Shown here: piece by piece, positions 8,953 through 18,643 of the stretch
How the letters are laid out: each line of letters starts with the position of its first letter
Position numbering within the stretch: position 1 is the first letter of the stretch
Made by a program: the position numbers and the translations under genes
Notes under the pieces: generated by a model
Told to the model about the DNA's origin: nothing
Seen by the model: only the letters and a program-made list of their open reading frames with translations
The model's database searches: none
Source of the DNA: CAVRUD01 sp963849635
Lineage (GTDB): Bacteria > Chloroflexota > Chloroflexia > Thermomicrobiales > UBA6265
Reading direction: 5' to 3'
DNA length: 64,000 nt
Assembly (NCBI GenBank): GCA_963849635.1
Contig: CAWKIA010000038.1
Coordinates: forward strand, 1-64,000

Positions 8953-10602
8953 CTGCGACTCACCGCCTTCTTCGACGTGATCGCGACGTCGATCGAGGCA
9001 TCGACCGGCAGCACGACCATCGAGGGTACGTCGAGCGCCAGCGCGTCGCGCAGCCGGCGTCCGAAGTCGCCCGCCGATTCGCAGCGCCATGCCGGCATCC
9101 CGAACGACTCGGCGAGCGTGACGAAGTCCGGGTTGCCGATGCGGACGCCGAACGACTCGCCGAACTTCTTGCGCTGCTTGTGGTCGATCGCGCTGTAGCA
9201 GCCGTCCTCCCAGACGACGCAGACGACGGCGGTGCCGAGGCGCACCGCCGTCTCGAGCTCCTGGACGTTCATCAGGAATCCGCCGTCGCCGCTGACGGCG
9301 ACGACCTTGCGCTCGGGGTGCACGAGCTTCGCCCCGATCGCGCGCGGCAGCGCGCAGCCCATCCCGGCGAGGCCGTTGGAGATGAAGACGGTGTTCGGCT
9401 CGTGCGCGCCGAACATGCGCGCGATCCACTGCTTGTGCAGGCCGACGTCGGCGACGAGCATGTCGTCGCGGCCGAGCGCCGCCCGCAGCTCCCACACCGC
9501 GCGCGGCGGCGTGACGGGGAAGGCGTCGTCGTCGCGGCCGGCGTGCAGGCGGGCGCGGACCGCCTCGCGCAGCCGCGACGCGCCGCGGCGCCTCGGGCGC
9601 GTCGCGTCGCGCCTCGCCGGCGCACGCCTCGGCGAGGCGGGTCAGCACGTGGCGCAGGTCGCCGACGAGCTCGAGCCGCGGGACGTACGCCGCGTCGACC
9701 TCCGCGCCGACCGAGTCGATCACGACGATCACCTTGTCGCCGTTGGCGTTCCAGTGCTCCGGCGCCTGCTCGACGAGGTCGTAGCCGATCGCGATCACGA
9801 GGTCGGCGTCGGCGAAGCCGGCGAGCTCGTAGTCGGAGTCGTCGACGCCGACCGTGCCGAGCGCGAGCTCGTCCTCGAAGTCCAGCGCGCCCTTGCCCAT
9901 GAACGTGTCGGCGACGGGGAGGCGCGCCGCGTGCGCGAGCGCCCGCAGCTGCGGCGCGGCGCCCGCTCGCAGCACGCCGTTGCCGGCGAGCACGATCGGG
10001 TGCGCGGCGGCGCGGATGAGCTCGGCGGCGCGCGCGATCTCCTCGGCGGGCGGGTCGACGTGGACGGGGTCGCGGCGCGGCAGCGGGTCGGCCTGCAGGG
10101 GCGCGGCCATGACGTCCTCGGGCAGCTCGAGGTGCGTCGCGCCGGGCTTGTCGGACTCGGCGACCTTGAACGCCTTGCGCACGGCCTCCGGGACGGTGCC
10201 GGGGATGGCGACGCGCGCGTTCCACTTCGTGATCGGCCGCATGACCTCGACGACGTCGACGAACTGGTGTGACTCCTTGTGCATCGACTCGAGCGGACCC
10301 TGGCCGGTCAGCGCGACGAGCGGCGCGTGGTCGAGCTGCGCGTCGGCGACGGCCGTCACGAGGTTCAGCGCGCCCGGGCCGAGCGTGCCGAGGCAGACGC
10401 CCGCGCGGCCCGTCAGGCGCCCGACCATGTCGGCCATGTAGGCGCCGCCCTGCTCGTGGCGGACGGGCACGAACTGCACCGACGAGTGCTCCAGCGCGTG
10501 GTTGAGGTCGAGCGTCTCCTCGCCGGGGACGCCGAACACCCAGCGCACGCCCTCGGCCTCCAGGCACGCGACGAGCACGTCGGCCGCGCGCGAAGCGGTC
10601 AT
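8949..10602 (-). CDS. Acetolactate synthase-like ThDP enzyme, one frameshift
   Basis: A thiamine-diphosphate-dependent enzyme of the acetohydroxyacid synthase type. The N-terminal domain reads WVFGVPGEETLDLNHAL and carries the catalytic glutamate in FVPVRHEQGGAYMAD. The central domain is present (HPIVLAGNGVLRAGA). After a frameshift near 9,570 the C-terminal domain gives the ThDP motif, VAVSGDGGFLMNVQELE. About 550 residues is normal. No small regulatory subunit is next door, which points to a catabolic AlsS-type or a related decarboxylase. It leads a three-gene coupled operon with an aldehyde dehydrogenase. Confidence 0.85.
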
Positions 10603-10708
10603 GTACGACCTCTCGGGTGCCTAGGCTGCTGACTGGACACCGTGAGCGAGCTACCCAGCAGCACCAGAGGCGCAACTCCCGCCCGCCCGTCGTGTCGGGA
10701 GCACGAAG

Positions 10709-12186
10709 ATGCGGACGCCGACCACGATCCTCGCCGCGGTGGTCGCGGCGCTGCGCGCTCGCTCGCCGCGCCCGCGCAGGGCGCGTCGCGCCTCGTGGTG
10801 CGCGGCGCGGGCTTCGGCCATGGCGTCGGGATGAGCCAGTACGGCGCGCTCGGCTTCGCCCAGCGCGGCTCTGACCACGCGTCGATCCTGCGCCACTACT
10901 ACAGCGGCACGCAGATCGGCCGGCTCAGCGGCCTCGTGACGGTGCGCATCCTGCTGCGCACCGCGCCGCGCGCGCGCTTCCGCGGGATCGTCGGCGTGGC
11001 GGGTGGCCGCCGCCTCGAGCCGGGGCGCACGTACACGGCGGTCAGGGCGCTCGGCGGGAACGTCGCGCTGCGCTCGGCGAGCGGGCGCGACCTCGGCACG
11101 TACCGCTCGCCGCTGGTCCTCGTCGGCGCGGCGGGTGGCGTGCGGGTCCTCGGCAAGGCCGGCAACGGCGTCACGAACGGCCGCTACCGCGGCGACCTCG
11201 AGCTGCGCGCCGGCTCGCTCGGCGGGATCTCCGCGATCAACGCGGTCAGCCTCGAGGACTACATCCGCGGCGTGGTGCCCGGCGAGGTGCCGGCGAGCTG
11301 GCCCGACGCGGCGCTGCGCGCGCAGGCGGTCGCGGCGCGCACCTACGCGATCGCGACGAGCAAGAACGGCGACGGCTTCGACCAGTACGCCGACACGCGC
11401 TCGCAGATGTATCCGGGCATCTCGGGCGAGCACCCGCGCACGAACGCTGCGGTGCAGGCGACCGGCCGGCCAGGTCGTCACGCACGACAACAAGCCGATC
11501 GTGACGTACTACTTCTCGACGCTCGGGCGGGCGCACGGAGAACGTCGAGAACTCGTTCCTCGGCGCCGAGCCCGCGCCGTACCTGCAGTCCGTCGCCGAT
11601 CCGTACGACGGCGGCCCGCGCCACCGCTGGACGATGCGCATGACGGTCGCGCGGGCGACCGCCCGGCTCGGCTCGCTGGTCAAGGGCCGGCTGCGCCAGA
11701 TCAAGGTCCTGCAGCGCGGGCGCTCGCCGCGCGTCATGCGCGCGCAGGTCATCGGCACCGGCGGGCGCACGAGCGTCACCGGCCCGCAACTGCGCGCGAA
11801 GCTCGGGCTGTACGACACGTGGGCGCGCTTCACCGTCATCACCGCGAACGCGACGCGCGGCGACGGCAACGCCCCGCGCAGCGGCAGCCGCGGACCCGGG
11901 ACCGGGGGCTCGAAGCCGCACTCCCTGCTCGCCGGCACGGCGTGGGTCGGGGCGAAGCGCGAGACGCAGACCGAGCGCGTGATCGGGGCGATCAGCGGCA
12001 GCATCGCTCCGGCGGTGGCGGGCCGCTGGGCGGTCGTCGAGCGCCTCGAGGGCGGGCGCTGGGTGCAGCAGTTCGAGACGCTGCTGCAGGCAGACGGGAG
12101 CTACCGCGCGACCGTCACGCGCCCCGGGCCTGTGGCGCGTGCGCTACGCGGGCGAGCCGAGTCCGGTCGTGCGCGTTCGCCGGTGA
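10709..12186 (+). CDS. SpoIID/LytB domain protein, several frameshifts
   Basis: Homologue of stage II sporulation protein D, a peptidoglycan lytic factor. The start MRTPTTILAAVVAAL is an export signal interrupted by a frameshift. The signature blocks are intact: GAGFGHGVGMSQYGALGFA, then ISAINAVSLEDYIRGVVPGE and ALRAQAVAARTYAIA. Further frameshifts lie near 11,475, 11,530 and 12,125; the last exon-like piece ends WRVRYAGEPSPVVRVRR. The last 200 residues form a bacterial Ig-like tail. Such proteins are common in Thermoleophilia that do not sporulate, so a cell-wall role is more likely than sporulation. Confidence 0.8.
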
Positions 12187-12203
12187 TCGGCCGCGCGGCG
12201 CGA

Positions 12204-12656
12204 TCAGGTGTAGACGCGGGTCAGCGACTCGGCGACGCAGACGGGCTTCAGCGCGCCCTCGCCCTCGAACGTGAGCTTCATCGTGATCTGCGCGCCGCCG
12301 AGCACGTCCTCGACGTCGGCGAGCGTGATGCGCATGCGCACGCGGTTGCCGACCGGCAGCGGCGCCGGGAAGCGCACGCGGTTCAGGCCGTAGTTCACGG
12401 CGAAGGCGAAGCCCTCGTAGCGCATGACCTGCGCGGCGAGCATCGGGTGCAGCGACAGCGTGTAGTAGCCGTGCGCGATCGTGCCGCCGAACGGCGTCTG
12501 CGTCGCGCGCTCAGGGTCGACGTGGATCCACTGGTCGTCGCCGGTCACGCGAGCGAACTCGTCGATCGCATCCTGCGGGACGTCGTGCCACTCGCTGACG
12601 CCGAGCTCTTCGCCGACCCTCGTGCGCAGCTCGTCGAGGTCTGAGATCGTGATCAT
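12204..12656 (-). CDS. MaoC-like (R)-specific enoyl-CoA hydratase
   Basis: A 150-residue hot-dog-fold protein starting MITISDLDEL. The hydratase motif is present as FARVTGDDQWIHVDPERA with the catalytic Asp and His, followed by TPFGGTIAHGYYTLSL. It ends SLTRVYT. Single-domain MaoC enzymes hydrate 2-enoyl-CoA substrates in fatty acid or PHA metabolism. The longer frame extending to 12,737 has no family homology in its first 27 residues, so the internal ATG was chosen. It is convergent with the SpoIID-like gene. Confidence 0.85.
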   Translation of the reverse strand: MITISDLDELRTRVGEELGVSEWHDVPQDAIDEFARVTGDDQWIHVDPERATQTPFGGTIAHGYYTLSLHPMLAAQVMRYEGFAFAVNYGLNRVRFPAPLPVGNRVRMRITLADVEDVLGGAQITMKLTFEGEGALKPVCVAESLTRVYT

Positions 12657-12768
12657 GCGGCAGCAGTCTTCCAGGCGTATGGGACCTCCCGCCCGGTCGC
12701 GACCGTATGAGGTCGTGTGGCGTGTCTGAAGACGCATCGTTCGGGCTGGGCGGGCCGTAGAGGCTACC

Positions 12769-13389
12769 GTGACCAGTGGTGAAGGCCATGCGGTCGCGCA
12801 GCCGGCGGGGATGAGCCATGCGATGGCGGCCGACGGCGCGCGCCATGCGGTGACGCGCGGCGGACGGCTCAGCGAGGCGGCGCTCGTGCGCGCCGCGCAG
12901 CGCGGTTCCGAGCAGGCGGTCGCGGAGCTCTTCGACCGCCACTGGAGCGGCGCCTACCGGGCGGCGTACCTCGTCACCGGCGACCGCGCCGCGGCCGAGG
13001 ACATCGCGCAGGAGGCGTTCCTGGCGGCGCTGCGGGCGCTTGAGAGCTTCGACCTGCGCCGCCCGCTGAAGCCGTGGCTGCACCGGATCGTCGTCAACCG
13101 GTCGATCGACTGGGCGCGGTCGCGTGCGCTGCGTCGCGAGGTCGCGGCCGAGGCGGCGGGCGAGACGGAGGCGGCGCCGGAGCCATCCGACGCGCAGATC
13201 GGCGCCGAGGTGATGTCCGCGTTGATGGCGCTCGGCCCCGAGCAGCGCGCGGTCGTCGCGCTGCGCTACGTGCTCGACCTCACCCCCGGCGAGATCGGCA
13301 AGCTCCTCGGCCTGCCGCGCGGCACGGTCAACTCGCGCCTGCGCCGCGGCCTGGACGCGCTCGGCGACGTCTTGGAGGCGCCGCGATGA
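12769..13389 (+). CDS. ECF RNA polymerase sigma factor
   Basis: Sigma-70 family, group 4. Region 2 reads LFDRHWSGAYRAAYLVTGD and AEDIAQEAFLAALRALESFD; region 4 reads LGPEQRAVVALRYVLDLTPGE and GLPRGTVNSRLRRGLDAL. With the GTG start it has 206 residues; an ATG at 12,811 would give 192, closer to the usual length. Its stop overlaps the start of the next gene (ATGA), a transmembrane-anchored propeller protein that takes the place normally held by an anti-sigma factor. Confidence 0.88.
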   Translation: MTSGEGHAVAQPAGMSHAMAADGARHAVTRGGRLSEAALVRAAQRGSEQAVAELFDRHWSGAYRAAYLVTGDRAAAEDIAQEAFLAALRALESFDLRRPLKPWLHRIVVNRSIDWARSRALRREVAAEAAGETEAAPEPSDAQIGAEVMSALMALGPEQRAVVALRYVLDLTPGEIGKLLGLPRGTVNSRLRRGLDALGDVLEAPR

Positions 13390-14592
13390 GCGACCGTCAG
13401 GTCCGCGATGCACTGCGGCGCGCGGCTGGTTCGAGCGACGAGGATGCTGCGCGGGAGCGCTCGCGGCGGGTCGTGCTCGCCGCCTACGCCGGCCACGAGC
13501 CGCGCCGGCCGCGACGGCGGTGGGCGGCGCTGCTGGTCGCTCTTCGCGCTGGTGCCGCGTGCCGCCGGCGGCGTCGCGGCGGCGAGCGCGCCCGACAGCG
13601 GCGTCGGGCGCTGGGTGCGCGAGGTGCTCGGCGTGGATGCGAAGCACGCGCGGCCGGTGCTCGGGCGCGTGCCGGGCGGCGGGACGCTGCTCGTGCAGGC
13701 CGGTGGCAGCGGCTGGGTCGTCGCGGCGGATGGCGCGAAGCGGCGGCTCGGCGTCTACGCGGGCACGTCGTGGTCGCCGCGCGGGCTGTACGTCGCGGGC
13801 TGGCGCGGGCGGGAGCTGACGGCGCTCGATCCGGGCGGGCGCGTGCGCTGGTCGCTGGCCGCGCCGGCTGCGATCTCGGCCGCGAGCTGGGGGCCCGTCG
13901 ACGGCTTCCGCATCGCGTACGTCGCGGGCGCAACGCTGCGGGTCGTCAACGGCGACGGCAGCGGCGACCGCCGCTATGCGGCGGCGCAGCGCGACGTCGC
14001 GCCCGCCTGGCGGCCCGACAACGCGCACGTGCTGGCGTACGTCGGCGCGGATCGGCGCGTGCGCGTCGCGGCGGTCGACGCCGACCGGACCCTGTGGCGC
14101 AGCGGCCGCCTCGACGCGCCGTCGGCGCTCGCCTGGTCGTCGTCGGGCAAGCGCCTGCTCGTCGTCACGCGACGCCGGCTCGTGCTGTTCGACGGGTCGG
14201 GGCAGCGGCTGCTGTCGCGTGCGGTGCCCGCGGGCCTGCGCGTGAGCGGCGTGCAGTGGCGCCCGCGCGGGACGCAGATCGCGATCGTGCGCCACGACGC
14301 CTCCGCGGGCCGCAGCGAGCTCGTGCTCGCCGAGGCCGATGACGGATTGCGCGAGCGCGTGCTCTTCACGGGACCCGGCAGCTTCGGGACGCCCGCGTGG
14401 TCTCCCGGCGCCACGCGGCTGCTGCTGCCGTGGCCCGACGCCGACCAGTGGCTGTTCCTGCGCCCGGCCCGCCGCGCCGGGCTGGCGGCTGTCGCGAACA
14501 TCGCGCGCCAGTTCGCGCCGGGCGCCGACCACGGGACGTTCCCGCGCTCGGTGCAGTGGTGCTGCGCAACCCAGCGCCCCGCGACGCCGTAG
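13386..14592 (+). CDS. Membrane-anchored PD40/TolB-like propeller protein, putative anti-sigma partner, one frameshift
   Basis: The start MSDRQVRDALRRAAGSSDED resembles the cytoplasmic part of ECF anti-sigma factors. A basic stretch and a hydrophobic segment (AALLVALFALV after correcting a frameshift near 13,545) would follow. The rest is an extracytoplasmic beta-propeller with repeated blades such as YAGTSWSPRGLYVAG, APSALAWSSSGKRLLVV and FGTPAWSPGATRLLLPW. Gene order and four-base overlap with the sigma gene suggest that it senses an envelope signal and holds the sigma factor; that is inference. Confidence 0.65.
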
Positions 14593-14920
14593 GAGCCCGT
14601 CGCGAAAGTCCTCGCGGCCGGATGCGGCTCATCCGAGGCTGTGGATCGCCACACAATTTCTCGCCGATGCAACCAGCATCGCTTTCAAGTGCGCGGCGCC
14701 CACAACCACGGCTGAACCACCTCCGACTCACGACGACCTCCGCGACAGACTCGTAGACGCGCCGGCCGCTGCCGCGCGCCGCGCGGGTCCCGCGTTCGGC
14801 GTTGCTGCGGCGCGGCGGAGAGCGCCCCGCGAGGCCGGCAGGCGCGGCACCGCGCGTCGCCACACCCCGCAGCGTCGTGCCCGGCATCGCGTCCGGGACC
14901 TCCGCACGACTCGCCCCCGT
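14593..14920. other. Gap without a recognised gene
   Basis: About 330 bases between the propeller gene and a lipoprotein gene. Open frames exist on both strands but none shows a recognisable motif. A lower-GC patch near 14,640-14,700 could hold a promoter, but I cannot name the elements. Confidence 0.4.
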
Positions 14921-15961
14921 ATGGACGGCATGAGCATCCGAGCGACATGCGGCCTGCTCGTCCTGGTGTGCGGCGGCCTGGTGGCGTGCGGCTCGGACGA
15001 GCGGCCTGCCGCCCCGCGCGCCGCGGCCGGACCGCTGCTCGATTGCGCCGACGGCGGCGCGAACCGCAACGCGCTCGCGCCGGGCTGGCGCGCGGCGAGC
15101 GTCGTCAGCGGCCCGCTGACGCTCGCCTACATCAGGCAGTACGCCGATCAGCCGCCGCGCGCATTTGCGCCCGTTCGCGAGTCGCTGCGCGCGATCATCC
15201 GCGACCGCGGCGCGACGGCATACGAGAGGCGGCTCGCTCGGCGTACGCTGCGCGGCACCCGCGCCGGCGACTTCTCCGTCGCGGAGGGTCTCGTGCGCGT
15301 GGCGGCGGGGCGCGAGGTCACGCTGTCTGTCGCGCCCGCACAGCGCGACAAGGTCCGGCTGGTCTACAGCCGCCGAGCGCGCAACCAGCACGGCTCCGGC
15401 GCCGGCTACAGCCTCACGGACGGCGACAGCGCGGTCACGTTCCGCGCGTGCGACGGGGCGAGCACGGACTTCCTCGGTGGCTATGTCGTCGCGGAGGCAC
15501 GCTGCGTGCGCCTGCGCGTCAGCACGCCGGGTCGCAGGGCAGCCCACCTCCGCATTCCCTTCGGGACGCGATGCCCGCGGCCCGTCGCCGCCGGCAGCGT
15601 CCTGAAGCGCGCCCCGTACGCGGGCGTAGCGTGCCCGCAGGCGAACTCGATCGCGTGCGACCGCGTCGGCCTCGCGGTCTGGCTGAAGGCACGCGCGGTG
15701 CGTGTCAGCGCTGTGGCCGGCGGTCGCCCGCTGCGCCTGCAGGCCCGCGGCTTCGGCGGACGCTCGCAGAACCCGTGGATCGGCTATCTGCAGCCCGCGG
15801 GACTGCTCGGCGGCGCGCTGAAGGTCACGCCCGACCGCGGCCGCTTCTACTGGGCCGGTGCTCATCCGAAGGACGTCGATCTGCGCCTGACCATCCGCCG
15901 CCGCGACGGCGGGCTCGAGACGACGCGCCTGCGGGTCCTCTTGAGGGCGGGCTGGGGATGA
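14921..15961 (+). CDS. Putative lipoprotein, unknown function
   Basis: A 346-residue exported protein. The start MDGMSIRATCGLLVLVCGG leads into LVACGS, a clear lipobox, so it should be lipid-anchored on the outer face. The remainder is rich in beta-strand patterns, with pairs of cysteines (LLDCADGG, FRACDGAS, EARCVRL). I do not recognise a family. The frame is intact over more than 1 kb. The stop overlaps the start of the following exported protein (ATGA), so the two probably act together. Confidence 0.6.
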   Translation: MDGMSIRATCGLLVLVCGGLVACGSDERPAAPRAAAGPLLDCADGGANRNALAPGWRAASVVSGPLTLAYIRQYADQPPRAFAPVRESLRAIIRDRGATAYERRLARRTLRGTRAGDFSVAEGLVRVAAGREVTLSVAPAQRDKVRLVYSRRARNQHGSGAGYSLTDGDSAVTFRACDGASTDFLGGYVVAEARCVRLRVSTPGRRAAHLRIPFGTRCPRPVAAGSVLKRAPYAGVACPQANSIACDRVGLAVWLKARAVRVSAVAGGRPLRLQARGFGGRSQNPWIGYLQPAGLLGGALKVTPDRGRFYWAGAHPKDVDLRLTIRRRDGGLETTRLRVLLRAGWG

Positions 15962-17078
15962 GGCGCTCGACCCTTCTGCTCGCCGCCGTCGCCGCAACCG
16001 CGCTGACGTCGGGTGCGCTCGTCGCTGCGAGCCACGACCCGTCCGCGTCCGCCGGCACGCCGGTCGGCGCGGGGATCCGCGCCGACCTGCCGCAGAGCTG
16101 GCGGCGCATCGGGCCGCCGATCACGGCCGTGACCTACCCGGCCGAGCGGCTCCTGCTGACGTCGTATCCGACATCCAGCGGCGGCAACTGCGGTCCCGAT
16201 CGCGCGATCGCAGACCTGCCGCCGGGCGGCGCGCTGATCTACCTCTTCGAGTACCGCCCGTCCGTCGGCGATCCGTGGGCGAACCTACGCCGCCGCGACT
16301 TCCCGCAGCGGCCCGCGCACTTCGCGCTGCGCCGCTCGACGCTCGCGACGTACGAGTGCTGGGGCGGCACGCCGAGCCACCTGATCCGCTTCCGCGCCGC
16401 CGATCGGCCGTTTCAGCTGCACGTCGCGCTCGGCCCGAAGGCGACCGCGGCGCGCCGCGCGCAGGTGCTGCGGATCCTCGACAGCCTGCGCATCGCGCCA
16501 CTGCCCCCGCCCCCGCCCGATCCGTTCGCCGGCTGGCGGACGCTCATCGACGAGACCGGCGACAGCCTGCGCACGCCGCCGCGCTGGCCGGCCGCCACCA
16601 CGACCTCGCCGCGCCGCTACCCGCGACCGCGCGCGCTGTTCTTCGCGAGCAACCGCCGGCTGAAGGGGCTGGCGCCCGCGCCTGCCGCGCAGCGCCCGCG
16701 TGCCGCGGCGCCTGCCGAGCCCGTTCCCGGAGGCGGCGCTCGGCGCGATGCCGCCGGACGGCGTGCTGCTGTGGGTGCTCGAGGAGCGCAAGGGCGGCGC
16801 CTCGCCGGCCTTCCCGCCGCTCCCGAGACGGTCGGGGTGGCCGCGTCCGCGAGCACTTCGCGCCCACGACGAGCGGCGCCGCGTCGCGCTGGCCGGTGCT
16901 GACCTGGGAGCGCGCGGCCGGATCGCAGGGCCGCCACCGCTTCTCCGTGTGGGTCATCAGCGGGCCGCAGGCGAGCGCAACCGACCGCGATCTCGCGCGC
17001 AAGGCCGCCTCCGCGCTCGCGCTGTCGGGCGGCAGCTTCCGCGACGCGCCCTGCCGCCGCGCCTGCCTCACCGGCTGA
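15958..17078 (+). CDS. Exported protein of unknown function, frameshifted
   Basis: Starts MRRSTLLLAAVAATALTSG with a signal peptide. The first 240 residues are continuous and contain a tract of prolines (PLPPPPPDPF) between two similar parts. Each part begins with a DLPQSWRRIG / SLRTPPRWPAA-like motif and ends with a QVLRILDSLRIAP / ARKAASALALSG-like motif, so it seems to be a tandem duplication of one domain. Two or three frameshifts lie between 16,690 and 16,880. The ending CRRACLTG looks natural. It is coupled to the lipoprotein gene upstream. Confidence 0.55.
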
Positions 17079-17160
17079 AGACCGCCGCTGGCGGTGCCGC
17101 TCAGTTACAAAACAGACCACTAGCCTTGCGCGGCAGTGCCGGGACCCCTGCTCGCCGTCG
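17079..17160. other. Probable junction between two unrelated genomes
   Basis: The exported-protein gene ends at 17,078. The next gene starts abruptly in the middle of a STAND regulator. GC content drops, frameshift density falls sharply and the style of the genes changes. No clear adapter match is visible; the short string CTCAGTTAC is shared with the nanopore adapter but that is too short to mean much. Confidence 0.6.
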
Positions 17161-17996
17161 ACGCGCCCTCGCTGCTGTATCGCGGCGATTACCGGCGATC
17201 CCGTTCCTTGCTCGATGAGGCGATTGCGAACCTGGAAGCCGCGAACGATACCGCCATGATCTGGTCCGCCCGCTATCACCAGGCGAGCGTGGCGTTCGGG
17301 CTCGGCAACTTGGAAGAGGCCGAAGCGATTCTCAAGTCCGTGATCGAAGAGCACGGCGCGCCGACTCCGCGCGTGATCGGGTGGGCCATCCATCTGCGTG
17401 GGTTGGTCGCCCACGCGCTCGGCAACACATCGACGGCGTTTAGTTACCTTCAGGAGAGCCTGCGGCGATTCTGGGAGTCCAAAGCTCCCTCGGGATACGG
17501 CGAGTCGCTCGCGGGGATCGCGGTTGTGCTCGCGTCGGCCGGGGATGCGACGGCGGCGAGATTCTGGGGTGCGGCCGATCGCCTGAACGAGGACCGTGGC
17601 GAGTCGTTCCACCAACCGGAACTGGGTGTCTACGAGAGCGCGATGAAACGGCTCGCGTCGCTTGTGGGCGTAGACGTGTTCGAGGCCGAACGGGCGATCG
17701 GGCAGGGCTGGTCGACAGAGGACGCAATTCAGGCCGCCTTGGTGCTCCCACCACCCTCCCTCAGTCGCACCGGGCCGGCAGTGAACAAGAGAACCGCGCT
17801 GCCGGCCGGTCTTAGTGCGCGAGAGGCCGAGGTGTTGCGGCTGGTCATGGAGGGCTTGACCAACGACCGCATCGCCGACAGCCTTTTCCTCAGCCCCCGG
17901 ACCGTCCACGCCCACCTGACGTCGGTCTACCGCAAGCTCGGTGTCACCAACCGCGCCGAGGCGGTGCGCGTCGCGGTGGAGCGTGGGTTTAGCTGA
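17136..17996 (+). CDS. LuxR-family STAND regulator, C-terminal part only
   Basis: The 286 residues comprise TPR-like helical repeats (YRGDYRRSRSLLDEAIANLE and following) and a C-terminal LuxR/GerE helix-turn-helix, LSAREAEVLRLVMEGLTNDR to VTNRAEAVRVAVERGF. The family normally has an N-terminal NB-ARC-type ATPase of some 300-500 residues, as in the regulator at 62,574; here it is missing. The nominal GTG start at 17,136 is not homologous to a real start. The truncation coincides with the proposed genome junction. Confidence 0.75.
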   Translation: MPGPLLAVDAPSLLYRGDYRRSRSLLDEAIANLEAANDTAMIWSARYHQASVAFGLGNLEEAEAILKSVIEEHGAPTPRVIGWAIHLRGLVAHALGNTSTAFSYLQESLRRFWESKAPSGYGESLAGIAVVLASAGDATAARFWGAADRLNEDRGESFHQPELGVYESAMKRLASLVGVDVFEAERAIGQGWSTEDAIQAALVLPPPSLSRTGPAVNKRTALPAGLSAREAEVLRLVMEGLTNDRIADSLFLSPRTVHAHLTSVYRKLGVTNRAEAVRVAVERGFS

Positions 17997-18274
17997 CCCA
18001 CGGACGAACGGCTACACAGACTTTGGCGCACGGGGAACCGGGCATGCCGCAGATACCAGGCGGCCGCTCCCCGGGGCGGGACCTCGAACTTGGCCAGGAT
18101 GTTGGTCATGTGGCGCATGACCGTGCGGTGGTTGATGAACAGCGCTTCGCCGATCTCACGGTCGCGCAACCCCTCGGCGACGAGGCGGTTGACCTCCGCT
18201 TCCCGGGACGAGCGTGGCGCCAGGGCGAACCGGTCGGAAGGCAGGTCGGCCGCGCTAACGGCGACCGCGCTCAA
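17927..18274 (-). pseudogene. Remnant of a second LuxR-family regulator
   Basis: The minus strand encodes a LuxR helix-turn-helix: SREAEVNRLVAEGLRDREIG followed by ALFINHRTVMRHMTNILAKF. Only about 85 residues match the family. No ATPase or TPR region precedes it, since an unrelated gene begins at once. The last 25 codons are simply the antisense of the neighbouring regulator. This appears to be the decayed end of a lost STAND gene; a functional stand-alone HTH protein is less likely. Confidence 0.6.
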
Positions 18275-18279
18275 CCCTG

Positions 18280-18585
18280 CTATTCCTTGACAGGCACCTC
18301 GTAGTGGGTGACGTGAGGCTCCTTTTCGAGGAGATACTCGTCGTCCTCGGGGTAGTAGACGCTGGCCTCGGGGTCGTCGCCGGCGAAGGCACGGATGGCG
18401 TCCCAGGACTCCCAGAAGGTGATCAGAACGAATTCGGCCCGATCATCGGCGACGCGGCGCAGAACCTGGAGGCCACCGAAGCCCGGCGTCGCCCGGTAGT
18501 CCTTGAGGCCCGTCGCCTCCAGGTAGTCCATGTAGACGTCGGCGTGCTCCGCGCGGGTGACGCCGCGCCAAATTCTCGCGATCAT
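18280..18585 (-). CDS. Antibiotic biosynthesis monooxygenase (ABM) family protein
   Basis: A 101-residue ferredoxin-like-fold protein starting MIARIWRGVTRAEHADVY and containing LQVLRRVADDRAEFVLITF and WESWDAIRAFAGDDPE. These patterns match the ABM domain of small cofactor-free monooxygenases and haem-degrading-like proteins. A ribosome site (GGGAGA) lies 9 bases before the ATG, so the longer frame to 18,771 was rejected. It follows the reductase gene on the same strand and belongs to the locus next to an ECF41-like sigma factor. Confidence 0.8.
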   Translation of the reverse strand: MIARIWRGVTRAEHADVYMDYLEATGLKDYRATPGFGGLQVLRRVADDRAEFVLITFWESWDAIRAFAGDDPEASVYYPEDDEYLLEKEPHVTHYEVPVKE

Positions 18586-18643
18586 CGATCGGTCTCCCGG
18601 TGATAGGCCGTAGGCCGTCGCCGCCGCGCTTCGGCCTGTCTTT

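Noticed and set aside
6952..10602. A 1,216-residue open frame suggesting a multidomain synthase-dehydrogenase
   Set aside because: The GC-rich frame stays open by chance across two frameshifts; start codons, overlaps and family lengths show three separate genes.
10709..12186. Evidence for endospore formation
   Set aside because: SpoIID/LytB proteins occur in many non-sporulating bacteria and no other sporulation gene is in the window.
17089..17120. A second nanopore adapter at the proposed genome junction
   Set aside because: Only about eight bases (CTCAGTTAC) agree; too short to claim.
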